Below are positions 18,889 to 28,032 of a DNA stretch of 64,000 nt, piece after piece. Position 1 is the first letter of the stretch. Each line of letters starts with the position of its first letter. This stretch comes from Equibacterium sp963662035. Lineage in GTDB: Bacteria; Bacteroidota; Bacteroidia; Bacteroidales; UBA932. A program made the translations under genes and the position numbers. The notes under the pieces are model-generated. The model had not been told where the DNA came from and made no database searches. It saw only the letters and a list, made by a program, of their open reading frames with translations. The stretch covers positions 1 through 64,000 of the forward strand of contig CAVLDO010000008.1 of the NCBI GenBank assembly GCA_963662035.1, in the 5' to 3' direction.

Positions 18889-19743
18889 CTATAGGTTCAG
18901 TTGAACAATATCTGTCAATATCAGAAAAACCGTGGCGACGGGGACGGAAAACAGAGCCCCGTCAAAGCGGTCGAGCAGGCCGCCGTGCCCCACTATGATC
19001 TTGCCGGCATCCTTGTAGCCGTACTGCCGCTTGATGAGCGACTCGAACAGGTCGCCGGTGATGCCGAAGAACACCACTATCACCGACAGAACCGCCCAGT
19101 GCCAGAGCCGCAGAGAGAAAAGTCCGCAGCAGTGGATCGCCACCGCCGTCGCAAGAGTGAACAGTATGCTGCCGGCAACCCCCGCCCAGGATTTGTTGGG
19201 GGAGATGGAGGGGCAGAGCTTGCGCGCCCCCTCCTTCTGACCGAAGGTTATTCCCAAAGCATACCCCCCGACATCGCTCATCCACACCAGCACCATCACC
19301 GCCATAAAGAGGCCGGGGTTGTAAAGGCCGTCGCCGCCGAACAGCAGCAGGCTGCCCGTCATAAACGAAGGGAGAAGATAGACCGCCGGGAAGCAGATGT
19401 TCTGCAGGCAGTCAGGTTCGCGGTGGCTGTCAAACAGAGTCGCAGTCAGTATCAGCATAAGGGCCGGCAGGGCAAGCAGCAGATAGCGGTAGCTTACGCC
19501 GTAGAGCCGGAAAGATATGAAGCAGAGGAACACGGCGCAGCAGAGGCCTATCATCAGCGCGCGCTCCAGGGTGTGCACGCCGCGACCCATTGTCATATGG
19601 TAGAGTTCCTCCATCATAACCGCCATTGCGAAAGAGAAAAGGAGAGCATAGAAAAGCGGATGGGCCAGCAGAGCGCCGACGAACACCGCCACCAACAGCA
19701 CGGAGCCTACGATTCTCTTTAGCAATGACGATTTCATAGGCAT
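18889..19743 (-). CDS. cdsA: Phosphatidate cytidylyltransferase
   Basis: A 284-residue polytopic membrane enzyme making CDP-diacylglycerol from phosphatidate and CTP. Several transmembrane segments precede the family signature region SDVGGYALGITFGQKEG ... SPNKSWAGVAGS, and the C-terminal GGLLDRFDGALFS, which holds the catalytic aspartates. Its ATG shares one base with the ftsH stop, so the two are translationally coupled. It supplies CDP-diacylglycerol for the phosphatidylserine that psd then decarboxylates. Confidence 0.95.
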   Translation of the reverse strand: MPMKSSLLKRIVGSVLLVAVFVGALLAHPLFYALLFSFAMAVMMEELYHMTMGRGVHTLERALMIGLCCAVFLCFISFRLYGVSYRYLLLALPALMLILTATLFDSHREPDCLQNICFPAVYLLPSFMTGSLLLFGGDGLYNPGLFMAVMVLVWMSDVGGYALGITFGQKEGARKLCPSISPNKSWAGVAGSILFTLATAVAIHCCGLFSLRLWHWAVLSVIVVFFGITGDLFESLIKRQYGYKDAGKIIVGHGGLLDRFDGALFSVPVATVFLILTDIVQLNL

Positions 19744-22160
19744 CAGAAGAGTGTGGGAAAATTGCCGGAACCCTCCTGACCGGGCTTATCCTGCGCCGGG
19801 GAACCGCTCTGCTGCGTATTGTCGGCTACAGCCTCCGCTGCCGGGGCCTTGTGAGGCTTGCGGCGCTTCTTTGCAGGCTTGTTCTCTACCAGAGAGCCGG
19901 TCAGATCTATCACATCCGAGTCTTCGGCTGTTTTGCTTTCAGAAGGTTGCCGGACTTCTGCAGATGCAGTTGTCTCGGGGGTTGCCGGAGCATCCGGGGC
20001 GGCCTCATCCTTGGCAGGTGAACTCCCGTCTGCGGGGGTTTCTTGCGCCGGGGCTGCCGGAGCAGCTTCTTTCGCACCTGCGGCAGGTTTATTTTGGGCT
20101 CCGGAGGGTTTCCTGTCAGGAGCCTTTATTTCCGCCGTAGATGGTTTCACCATTTCCGCGCGGTCAGAGGGGTTACTCCCGCCGGCATCAGCCGCAGCAT
20201 CGCTGCCGATTATCGCATTGGGATTAACTCCGGCAGTGCGGGGGCCGAGAATGCGCTCCACATCTTCGGAGAATATCACCTCGCGCTCAAGCAGCAGCTG
20301 CGAGAGCTCCTCAAAGGCGGCGCGATGCTCACTCAAAACCCGCTTCGCAGTCTCGTGCGCCTCTTCGATGAGCCGCTTGACCTCGCCGTCTATCTCCTCT
20401 GCGGTCTTCTCGCTGTAGGGTTTGGAGAGCGACATCTCGCTGCGTCCGGTAGAGTCGTAGTAAGAGACATTGCCTATCTTCTCGCTCATACCGAAGTAGG
20501 TAACCATAGCGTATGCCTGGCGGGTGAGCTTCTCAAGGTCGTTGAGGGCTCCGGTGGAGATTTCTCCGTTCACAAGCTCCTCCGCCACTCGGCCGCCGAT
20601 TGTGGCGGCCATCTCGTCCATAATCTGTTCGCGGGTGGTGAGCTGCCGCTCCTCGGGCAGATACCAGGCTGCGCCCAGCGCCTGTCCTCGCGGAATTATC
20701 GTCACTTTAAGCAGAGGGTTGGCGTGCGGCAGAATCCAGCTGACTGTGGCGTGGCCAGCCTCGTGATGCGCTATGGTGCGCTTCTCCTCCGCAGAGATTA
20801 TCTTGCTCTTGCGCTCCAGACCTCCCACTATGCGGTCTATCGCATCCAGGAAGTCCTGCTTCTCCACAACCTTCTTGTTGTGGCGGGCGGCTATCAGGGC
20901 CGCCTCGTTGCACACATTGGCGATGTCGGCTCCGGAGAATCCGGGAGTCTGCTTTGCCAGAAAGTCTATGTCAAATCCGGGGGCCAGCTTTATCTTGCGC
21001 AGATGCACCTTGAATATGGCCAGACGCTCCTTGAGTTCGGGCAGATCCACGTGAATCTGACGGTCAAAGCGGCCGGCGCGCATCAGGGCGCTGTCAAGCA
21101 CATCGGCACGGTTGGTGGCGGCCAGCACTATCACGCCTGAGTTTGAGCCAAAGCCGTCCATCTCGGTGAGCAGCTGGTTGAGGGTGTTCTCGCGCTCGTC
21201 GTTGGAGGAGAAGCCGACATTCTTGCTGCGGGAGCGTCCCACCGCGTCGATCTCGTCTATAAACACTATGCAGGGAGCCTTCTCCTTGGCCTGCCGGAAC
21301 AAATCGCGCACGCGGGAGGCGCCCACGCCCACGAACATCTCCACGAAGTCTGAACCTGAAATGGAGAAGAAGGGAACATTGGCCTCTCCTGCCACCGCCT
21401 TCGCCAGCAGGGTCTTGCCCGTGCCGGGAGGGCCCACCAGAAGGGCTCCCTTGGGTATCTTGCCGCCCAGGGCGGTGTATTTCTTGGGATTCTTGAGAAA
21501 GTCCACTATCTCCATCACCTCGACCTTGGCCTCCTCCAGACCCGCCACATCCTTGAATGTAACCTTGTTTTCCTGCTTGTCGGCGTCAAACACCTTGGCC
21601 TGCGACTTGCCGACATTGAAGATGCCGCCGGCACCTCCGCCGCCACCCATTCCGCGCATAGGCATCGCAAACATCATCACAAAGAAGACAACCATAAGGA
21701 TTATCCAGATCCAATCTGCGATGTTCGCCCAGCCGTTGTTGTGCTCCTCTATCACAACCTCGAAACGCTCCGGCTCCGGCAGCTGCTGCAGCACTGTGTC
21801 GAACTCGGTCTCGGCATCGAATGTCTTGGACACCAGAAAATAGAAATACGGGCCGTTCTTGGGCTGCATCCCCTCCTGGAAATAATTCTTGTAGCGGGCG
21901 GCGGCGCTGCTCTTGATGTAAACCTCGCCCCGCTGCAGATTGCGCACATACACTATTTTCTGCACGCTGCCCGTGGGCAGTATCTGGTCGCGCACCTCAA
22001 ACCACTCTTTCTTCACCGGTTTGGAGCCGCCGCTGGCGCTCCAGAAATAGACCAGTCCGCCCAAAAGCAGAATATAGATGAGGGTTATGCCCCATCTCAT
22101 CGGACTGGGAGTGCGCCTGATGCGCTGCCCGCCGCCGGGATTGCCGTTATTCTTTGCCAT
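19743..22160 (-). CDS. ftsH: ATP-dependent zinc metalloprotease FtsH with long C-terminal tail
   Basis: An 805-residue membrane-anchored AAA+ protease for membrane-protein quality control. Order: transmembrane helix at about 25-45, periplasmic domain, second helix at about 150-170, Walker A GPPGTGKT near 243, SRH motif, and the zinc site HEAGH near 465 with a distal aspartate. The conserved core ends near residue 635. The last 165 or so residues are low-complexity, rich in Ala, Pro, Glu, Ser and Lys, with a basic patch KPAKKRRKPHK and the end GNFPTLF. Overlaps the rsfS stop by 14 bases and cdsA by one. Confidence 0.96.
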   Translation of the reverse strand: MAKNNGNPGGGQRIRRTPSPMRWGITLIYILLLGGLVYFWSASGGSKPVKKEWFEVRDQILPTGSVQKIVYVRNLQRGEVYIKSSAAARYKNYFQEGMQPKNGPYFYFLVSKTFDAETEFDTVLQQLPEPERFEVVIEEHNNGWANIADWIWIILMVVFFVMMFAMPMRGMGGGGGAGGIFNVGKSQAKVFDADKQENKVTFKDVAGLEEAKVEVMEIVDFLKNPKKYTALGGKIPKGALLVGPPGTGKTLLAKAVAGEANVPFFSISGSDFVEMFVGVGASRVRDLFRQAKEKAPCIVFIDEIDAVGRSRSKNVGFSSNDERENTLNQLLTEMDGFGSNSGVIVLAATNRADVLDSALMRAGRFDRQIHVDLPELKERLAIFKVHLRKIKLAPGFDIDFLAKQTPGFSGADIANVCNEAALIAARHNKKVVEKQDFLDAIDRIVGGLERKSKIISAEEKRTIAHHEAGHATVSWILPHANPLLKVTIIPRGQALGAAWYLPEERQLTTREQIMDEMAATIGGRVAEELVNGEISTGALNDLEKLTRQAYAMVTYFGMSEKIGNVSYYDSTGRSEMSLSKPYSEKTAEEIDGEVKRLIEEAHETAKRVLSEHRAAFEELSQLLLEREVIFSEDVERILGPRTAGVNPNAIIGSDAAADAGGSNPSDRAEMVKPSTAEIKAPDRKPSGAQNKPAAGAKEAAPAAPAQETPADGSSPAKDEAAPDAPATPETTASAEVRQPSESKTAEDSDVIDLTGSLVENKPAKKRRKPHKAPAAEAVADNTQQSGSPAQDKPGQEGSGNFPTLF

Positions 22161-22518
22161 CGTCGCTGTAGGTGGTTTTTTCCGCGTCGGACCAGAGATC
22201 CTCCAGACGGTAGAATTCGCGATATTCAGTCTTGAAAATGTGCACTACGATGTCGCCGTAGTCAAGAATCACCCAGAAGGCGTTTTCGCGCCCCTGCTGA
22301 CGGATGGGGTCTCGCTTGCACTCGGTCCACATCTTCTCCACGATGTTGTCGCAGATGGCCACGACCTGGGTGGTGCTGTCGGCGTTGCATATCACAAAAC
22401 TGTCCGTGATTGCAGTGCCTATTCCGCTGAGATCCATCGCCACTACGCCGCTTGCCTTCTTGTCAAGCATTGCGGAGGCGATCACCCCTATTTCTTTTTT
22501 CTGCTGCTCTGTATTCAT
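22147..22518 (-). CDS. rsfS: Ribosome silencing factor RsfS
   Basis: A 123-residue protein that binds uL14 on the 50S subunit and blocks subunit joining under starvation. The family is recognised by GVVAMDLSGIGTAITDSFVICNADSTTQVVAICDNI and the later WVILDYGDIVVHIF. Length is typical. First gene of the minus-strand membrane operon; its 3' end overlaps the start of ftsH by 14 bases. The pairing of rsfS with ftsH is common in Bacteroidota. Only about 34 bases separate it from the divergent birA. Confidence 0.93.
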   Translation of the reverse strand: MNTEQQKKEIGVIASAMLDKKASGVVAMDLSGIGTAITDSFVICNADSTTQVVAICDNIVEKMWTECKRDPIRQQGRENAFWVILDYGDIVVHIFKTEYREFYRLEDLWSDAEKTTYSDDGKE

Positions 22519-22552
22519 AAAAATTCAACTATTTTCGTGCGGATTAATAAAA

Positions 22553-23269
22553 ATGCAAATGTACAAAATTAAATGGTTCGACATTACCGGCTCGACCTTT
22601 TCCGATGTAGAAAACGCGCGCGCAGGTCTTTCTCACAAAGAGATTTGGGCCGCACGCTACCAGAGTGCCGGAAAAGGGCAGAAAGGCAACAGCTGGAGCA
22701 GCGATGCGGGGCAAAATCTCACCTTCACACTGCTGTTGCGCCATAACAATTTTGATGCCCGAAGGCAGTTCCTCTTAAGCCAGGCGGTCTCGCTGGGAGT
22801 GTGCGCCTTTCTGAAAGACAAAGGTGCCGGGGCCCGCATCAAGTGGCCCAACGACATCTATGTCGCAGACAAAAAGATCTGCGGCATACTGATACGCCAC
22901 ACAGTATCGGGCGGATTGCTCTCCGACAGCGTGGTAGGCATAGGGCTCAACATAAACCAGAAAGTATTCCCCGACGCCGTGCCGAACCCCGTATCGCTTG
23001 CGCAAATCACTGGCAAACAATACGATGTGGAGAAACTGCTTCCTGTCCTATCTGACAGGATCTACGCCGAATACGACCGCATCGGCCCGGAAACTGACAC
23101 CCGCTACCACAATCTGCTCTATCTCAAGGGGGAGAAGCACACCTTCACCGACTGCGCCACCTTGGAGAAATTCTGCGGCGCAATCACCGGAGTCCTCCCC
23201 GACGGGCGGCTTAAAATCGCCACGGAAGAGGGTGTACGGCTTTTTGCCTTTAAAGAGGTCGCCTATTAG
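22553..23269 (+). CDS. birA: Biotin--[acetyl-CoA-carboxylase] ligase
   Basis: A 238-residue catalytic BirA without the N-terminal repressor helix-turn-helix. It activates biotin with ATP and attaches it to biotin-accepting lysines. Visible are the biotinyl-AMP loop QSAGKGQKGNSW (a G-R/K-G variant of GRGRRG), the central KWPNDIYVADKKICGILI, and a small C-terminal SH3-like cap. Two ATGs are possible: 22553 and 22559; the second gives MYKIKWF. Without a DNA-binding domain it should not regulate biotin genes. Its last four bases overlap the convergent rpe. Confidence 0.92.
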   Translation: MQMYKIKWFDITGSTFSDVENARAGLSHKEIWAARYQSAGKGQKGNSWSSDAGQNLTFTLLLRHNNFDARRQFLLSQAVSLGVCAFLKDKGAGARIKWPNDIYVADKKICGILIRHTVSGGLLSDSVVGIGLNINQKVFPDAVPNPVSLAQITGKQYDVEKLLPVLSDRIYAEYDRIGPETDTRYHNLLYLKGEKHTFTDCATLEKFCGAITGVLPDGRLKIATEEGVRLFAFKEVAY

Positions 23270-23919
23270 AGTTCTGCCATATTGGCAATGGTCTGACAGG
23301 GGTCGCCGCTGCGGAACACCGAGCTGCCTGCCACAAAAATCCGGACACCGGCCTTTGAGAGCGCCGGGATATTGTCCATCGAGACCCCGCCGTCCACTTC
23401 TATCAGACACTTGCTGCCGCAGGCGGCCGCCATACGGGAGAGTTTCTCCACCTTGGCCACCGACTGCGCTATGAACTTCTGCCCGCCGAAGCCTGGATTC
23501 ACCGACATCACCAGCGCCAGGTCCAGCTCGGGCAGCAGGTCTTCCAGCAGCGCAACATTGGTGTGCGGATTGAGCGCCACGCCCGCTTTTTTCCCCAGGG
23601 CGTGAATCGCCTCCACAGTGCGGTGCAGATGGGTGCAGGCCTCATAATGCACGGTGATATACTCCACCCCCGGCAGCGCGGCGAAGCGCTCCAGAAACCG
23701 GTCGGGATCGATGATCATCAGATGCAGATCCAGGGGCTTGCGGCTTGTGGCCGCCACGCTCTCCAGCACGGGGAAGCCGTAGGAGATGTTGGGCACAAAC
23801 ACCCCGTCCATCACATCCAGATGGAGCATAGAGCAGCACGAGCCGTTGAGCATCTCTATGTCTCTTGCAAGATTGCCGAAGTCGGCCGACAGTATGGAAG
23901 GGGCTATGAAGTTATTCAT
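23266..23919 (-). CDS. rpe: Ribulose-phosphate 3-epimerase
   Basis: A 217-residue TIM-barrel metalloenzyme interconverting ribulose 5-phosphate and xylulose 5-phosphate in the pentose-phosphate pathway. Conserved segments in order: PSILSADFGNL, LHLDVMDGVFVPN with the metal-binding H-x-D, HYEAC, SVNPGFGGQ, and EVDGGVS with the catalytic aspartate. Full length. Its start follows lptD by 19 bases on the same strand, so co-transcription with lptD is likely. It meets birA end to end with a four-base overlap. Confidence 0.96.
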   Translation of the reverse strand: MNNFIAPSILSADFGNLARDIEMLNGSCCSMLHLDVMDGVFVPNISYGFPVLESVAATSRKPLDLHLMIIDPDRFLERFAALPGVEYITVHYEACTHLHRTVEAIHALGKKAGVALNPHTNVALLEDLLPELDLALVMSVNPGFGGQKFIAQSVAKVEKLSRMAAACGSKCLIEVDGGVSMDNIPALSKAGVRIFVAGSSVFRSGDPCQTIANMAEL

Positions 23920-23938
23920 TGACGAGCGGTTTATAAGA

Positions 23939-26707
23939 TTAATTATCCCAGAAACTGGAAGACTTGTCGTATTTGAGCAGGCTGCTTAAAGTGGAGGAGT
24001 TTGCCGCTATGCGGAAGCCCCAGCTCTGCCACTTGCCGGTAGGCACCCAGGAGACGCTGATGTTGAAGCAGTGCAGGTCGTAGGTGGCGCTCAGCTGCGA
24101 AGTGGTCATCGTAAAAGCGCTCAGGTCAAAGCCGGTGTTGAGCGAGAAGTTCAGCGCCTTGGTGAGCCGCAGCTGGCCGCTCACAGTGGCGGTGCGGGTG
24201 AACTTGTTGATCTTCTGCAGCTGGTTGTTGGAGGTGCTGTAGGAGGTGCTGTAGGCCATATTCAGACTGAAACTCAAGTTCCAGGGAATCTCGGGGTTGA
24301 GATAGTAAAGCCAGCCGCCCGGGATATATTCACCGGTGAGAGGATGGTAATAGACTCTGTAGTACTGGCTCTCTGCCGAACCTTTGACGGCATCTTTGCG
24401 GCCGTCGTTGCCGTTGATGGCCCCCTTGCCCTGCAGCGAGTATGACATCGATGCGGAGGCGTTGGTTATGCGGGCCAGGCGGTGCTGCGTCTGCAGCATA
24501 AACTTGTTGCAGCGGACGCCGCGCTCGTTCACGTCGTAGGGATCCAGGGTCAGGTTGCCGTTCACGCCCACCTTGCCGAACACCGTGGTGCTTCCGGAAA
24601 TCGAGATTGTGGAGAGCTTGAGGGAGTCGGCCATAAAGTTGTACGATCCGCCGATGGTCAGCTGGTCTATCAGCTTTATTTTCTTGGTTCCGACACCGGT
24701 GGTATCCTTGTCGTCGCGCACCTTGGCCTCCAGGTTGTTGCCGAGCGAGAAGCTCATCGAACCGCTCTTTCCCTTGCTGGGGGGACTGTTGAGCTGGCCG
24801 GAGTAGATGTTGTAGTCTTTGGAGATCTCCTCGCCAGCCGAATTCAGATATGTCAGAGTGCGCCAGCCGTTGGCCGCCGTGCCCAGCTCCGGGTGATACG
24901 AAAGGCTCAGCGAAGGAGTGACCATATGCCTGATGGCCTGCAGCTTGCCTTTGGGATTGAACTGGAACAGACCGTAGATTCGGGTGCTCATCGAGATGGA
25001 GGCCGAATAGTTCTGGGTTATGCCAAGCGTGGAGAACGGCTTTGATGTGTCCGACTCCACGGCGCCGGTCTCCGGATTGTAGTATTGGGAGGTGCTGCGG
25101 AAGTACATATTGGCGCCGTAGCTGATGCCGGGCGAGAAGTTGAGGTATTTTAGCAGCGTGAACGACGGGAGGCCGATGCTCACCTTATGGGTCATTCCGT
25201 TGTTGAACTTGTCGGTGAAACCCTCCTGCATAAATTCGCTCGCCTTGAAGCTGATCTTATTCTGGAAAGAAGTGCTGTAGCTCAGCGAAATCTGCTCGTA
25301 GATCTTCTCCTTTCCCACCCTGTTCTTCTTTTTGAAGGGATAGAAACGGTTCACGTTGAACGTCAGGTTGGGCAGCGTGAACACGTACGAACTGTCTTTG
25401 GAGTTCTGGCTGTGCAGCATATTCACCGATATGCTGCCGAACGACAGGGTCTTGGAATATGAAACTGACGAGGACGCCTGGGTCTGGATAGCCTCCGACA
25501 CGCTCTGCGCGTTGTAGCGGTTGTTGGAGGGGCTGGAGAAATTCACTGAAGCGCGGAAGCTGGTGCCCGGACGCGCCTTGGAGTCCTGTGCGTGAGACCA
25601 CTTGACGCCGAAGTTGGTGGACTCGTTGTAGCCGGAAGTCCCCTTCTCGCCCGTCTTGTCTACCGAATAGGTTATATTCAGGTCGCCGGAATAGGCATAG
25701 CGCTTCTTGTAGCGGGAAGAGAGTTCCATCGCCCAAGAGCCGTAGCTGTAGATGTCGCCGGAGAGGGCGATGTCAAGGTGGTCATTGACCACGATATAGT
25801 ATCCCAAATCGCGCAGGTAGAGGCCTCGGGCCGTCTCTTCTCCGTAGGTCGGCACCATAATGCCGCTGGCCCTGTCGGGCATGTTCGGCACAAATCCGAA
25901 TGGGAGTGCCAGCGGCAGGGGGACATCCTCCACCACCACATACGCCGGGCCGAACACGGTGTGCTGGCTTGGCTGGGTGATGGTCTTGGCCGCCGTCATC
26001 TGAAGATAGTAATGGGGGTGCTCCGCATTGCAGACCGTGTACTTGCCGCCCGCAATGTTCACCGACTGGTCGTCCATCATCTTGAGCCGCTCTCCCCGAA
26101 GCTCCCCCTCCTGCTGGCTGGTGACCATATTCTTGATGCGGGCCTTGCGGGTGTCAAAACTGTAGTAGATCTCCTCCATCTTGTACTCCGTCCTGCCATC
26201 CTTGAGCACCGGCTGCCCCTTCCATTTGTTGTCGTAATCTTTGGTGCCGCGGGCATAGACCACATTGTTGTCGAGGTCATACGCCATATAGTCGGCTGTG
26301 ATTTCGGTCTTGCCGTATTTGACGGAGACATCTCCGTAGTAGTAGATCACCTTGCGGCCGCCTGTGAAATCCTCAATCACGGAGTCCTTGGCGGCGGAGA
26401 AGGCGGGCCGCTCCAGCGCGCTCTTGGGCCTTGCGCCTTTGCCCGCGAGGGTGCTGTCGGCAGGGTTGCGAAGCGTGCTGTCGGCCGCATTAAAGGTGCT
26501 GTCGGCAGGGCTGCGGAGGGTGTCGGCGGATGCCGCGATGCTGTCGGATGCAGGCAGCACAACGGCCGCATCTGCCGCAGAAACCGGCATTTCCACCTTG
26601 ACGGGCAGGGAATCCGCGTTCTGGGCACCGCAGCAGATAAAGTGACACAAGACGGTCAGCAATACCGATATGTATTTCGCACGACGCACGCGGACTATTG
26701 AGAACAA
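23939..26707 (-). CDS. lptD: LPS-assembly outer-membrane protein LptD (Bacteroidota type)
   Basis: A 922-residue protein with a signal peptide (hydrophobic KYISVLLTVLCHFICC then AQ), an Ala/Asp/Ser-rich low-complexity stretch with repeated PADSTL units (about 60-90), an OstA-like beta-jellyroll from about residue 120 (VIYYYGDVSVKYGKTEITADYMAYDLDN), and a large beta-barrel ending in aromatic strands. It inserts LPS or lipooligosaccharide in the outer leaflet. No ATG lies ahead of the signal peptide: the start is TTG 26707 or GTG 26689, chosen because the promoter lies immediately upstream. Precedes rpe by 19 bases. Confidence 0.88.
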   Translation of the reverse strand: MFSIVRVRRAKYISVLLTVLCHFICCGAQNADSLPVKVEMPVSAADAAVVLPASDSIAASADTLRSPADSTFNAADSTLRNPADSTLAGKGARPKSALERPAFSAAKDSVIEDFTGGRKVIYYYGDVSVKYGKTEITADYMAYDLDNNVVYARGTKDYDNKWKGQPVLKDGRTEYKMEEIYYSFDTRKARIKNMVTSQQEGELRGERLKMMDDQSVNIAGGKYTVCNAEHPHYYLQMTAAKTITQPSQHTVFGPAYVVVEDVPLPLALPFGFVPNMPDRASGIMVPTYGEETARGLYLRDLGYYIVVNDHLDIALSGDIYSYGSWAMELSSRYKKRYAYSGDLNITYSVDKTGEKGTSGYNESTNFGVKWSHAQDSKARPGTSFRASVNFSSPSNNRYNAQSVSEAIQTQASSSVSYSKTLSFGSISVNMLHSQNSKDSSYVFTLPNLTFNVNRFYPFKKKNRVGKEKIYEQISLSYSTSFQNKISFKASEFMQEGFTDKFNNGMTHKVSIGLPSFTLLKYLNFSPGISYGANMYFRSTSQYYNPETGAVESDTSKPFSTLGITQNYSASISMSTRIYGLFQFNPKGKLQAIRHMVTPSLSLSYHPELGTAANGWRTLTYLNSAGEEISKDYNIYSGQLNSPPSKGKSGSMSFSLGNNLEAKVRDDKDTTGVGTKKIKLIDQLTIGGSYNFMADSLKLSTISISGSTTVFGKVGVNGNLTLDPYDVNERGVRCNKFMLQTQHRLARITNASASMSYSLQGKGAINGNDGRKDAVKGSAESQYYRVYYHPLTGEYIPGGWLYYLNPEIPWNLSFSLNMAYSTSYSTSNNQLQKINKFTRTATVSGQLRLTKALNFSLNTGFDLSAFTMTTSQLSATYDLHCFNISVSWVPTGKWQSWGFRIAANSSTLSSLLKYDKSSSFWDN

Positions 26708-26714
26708 ATAATAT

Positions 26715-26754
26715 TATCTTTGCAAAAGTAGGATTTTTGCGAGCTTTTTACAAC
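26715..26754. promoter_or_regulatory. Back-to-back promoters for lptD (-) and the amidase (+)
   Basis: Plus strand: TATCTTTG (26715-26722). Minus strand: TACTTTTG (26730-26723) with a GTTG -33 element (26754-26751) 20 bases upstream. The two -7 elements abut, forming TATCTTTG-CAAAAGTA, so both polymerases cannot sit there together and the two genes may compete. The plus-strand -33 element is not evident. Confidence 0.65.
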
Positions 26755-26758
26755 ATAT

Positions 26759-27955
26759 ATGCCGTTTTTGTTCTTCAGGAGGCTCTTTGCCGCCGCACTT
26801 GCCGCCGCGCTGACGGCCACCGCCGCCTTTGCACAACAGGTGCGCCTCTCCACCGTGGTGATTGACCCCGGGCACGGGGGCCACGATTCGGGCGCCATCT
26901 CCCGGGACGGCTCTCTCAAAGAGAAGGACGTGGTGCTGGATGTGGCGCTGAGGCTCGGCGCGCGCATAAGCGGCGGATATCCCGACGTGAAAGTCATCTA
27001 CACCCGCAAGAGCGATGAATTCATCCCCCTGGACAAGCGGGCCGACATCGCCAACAAAAACCGGGCGGACCTTTTCATATCGGTGCACGTGAATTCAGTG
27101 CCCAAGGCATCGAAGGCCCCCTCCGGCTGCGAGACCTTCGTGATGGGTATGCACAAGAACGCCGCCAATATGGAGGTGTGCAAGAGAGAGAACTCGGTGA
27201 TTCTTCTCGAGGACGACTACTCCACCAAATACCAGGGATTCGACCCATCCGACACCGAGAGCTACATCTTTTTCAACCTGATGCAGAACGCCTACTTCGA
27301 GCAGAGCCTCATATTTGCCGAACTGTGCCAGAAAGAGCTGCGCAAAGGGCCGATCACCACCGACCGGGGCATCAAGCAGGGAGGTCTGCTGGTGCTCTGG
27401 CGCACCACTATGCCATCTGTGCTTGTGGAGCTGGGGTTCATAACCAACGCTTCAGACCGCGCCACGCTCAGCTCCCCCCAGAAGCGCGAGCAGCTTGCCG
27501 GCGACCTGTTCAACGCCTTTGTCAAATTCAAAGAGCAGTATGAGAGCGGACAGGAGGGCGGACAGGAGGGCCAAAGCCCCGATGCGGAGTCTTCCCGCAA
27601 GGCGGCAGAAAAGCAGGAATCCTCCGCCGGGAGCGCGGCATCATCCGAAGCGGAGAAAGCGGCCGGGAGCGCGGCCGCAGCCGAAGCCGCAGTGGATGGA
27701 TCCTCTCAGACGGCGGATCCGGGCTCTTATTTCACGGTGCAGATATTTGCCCTTTCCAAGAAGCTTGAGAGTGGCGCGCCGCAGTTCAAGGGGCGCAAAG
27801 ATATCCACAGATTCAAGGTCGGCAGTATATATAAATATGGTGTGGGAACCTTCCGCAGCGAGAGTGAAGCGGCAAAGGCTTCTGCAGAAATGAAGTCCGA
27901 TTTCCCGGGCTGCTTTGTGGTTAAAATAGACAATTTTGAAATCAAAAAAAAATAA
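26759..27955 (+). CDS. N-acetylmuramoyl-L-alanine amidase with SPOR domain
   Basis: A 398-residue exported peptidoglycan amidase (Amidase_3). Signal peptide to about residue 28 (FAAALAAALTATAAFAQQ). Zinc ligands are H in VIDPGHGGHDSG, E in the following loop and H in LFISVHVNS; the catalytic glutamate is in VLVELGFITN. An Ala/Glu/Ser-rich linker of about 70 residues leads to a C-terminal SPOR domain (YFTVQIFALSKK to the end) that binds denuded septal glycan. It likely splits daughter cells. ATG start at 26759; divergent from lptD. Confidence 0.93.
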   Translation: MPFLFFRRLFAAALAAALTATAAFAQQVRLSTVVIDPGHGGHDSGAISRDGSLKEKDVVLDVALRLGARISGGYPDVKVIYTRKSDEFIPLDKRADIANKNRADLFISVHVNSVPKASKAPSGCETFVMGMHKNAANMEVCKRENSVILLEDDYSTKYQGFDPSDTESYIFFNLMQNAYFEQSLIFAELCQKELRKGPITTDRGIKQGGLLVLWRTTMPSVLVELGFITNASDRATLSSPQKREQLAGDLFNAFVKFKEQYESGQEGGQEGQSPDAESSRKAAEKQESSAGSAASSEAEKAAGSAAAAEAAVDGSSQTADPGSYFTVQIFALSKKLESGAPQFKGRKDIHRFKVGSIYKYGVGTFRSESEAAKASAEMKSDFPGCFVVKIDNFEIKKK

Positions 27956-28023
27956 TTTTTCTGTTCTGCTTCCTAACTGGCGAAACATCAGGGCAATATG
28001 ATTGAAAAAATGTTTTAAACATC

Positions 28024-28032
28024 TTATCCACA
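28024..28032 (+). promoter_or_regulatory. DnaA box upstream of dnaA
   Basis: TTATCCACA is an exact match to the bacterial DnaA-box consensus TTATNCACA, followed by A as in strong sites. It lies in the AT-rich 205-base gap between the amidase and dnaA, 129 bases before the dnaA ATG. It could serve autoregulation or be part of an origin. I found only this one exact box in the gap, so an origin here is not claimed. A TTTG at 28094-28097, 19 bases before TATTTATC, is a plausible but imperfect dnaA promoter. Confidence 0.6.
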
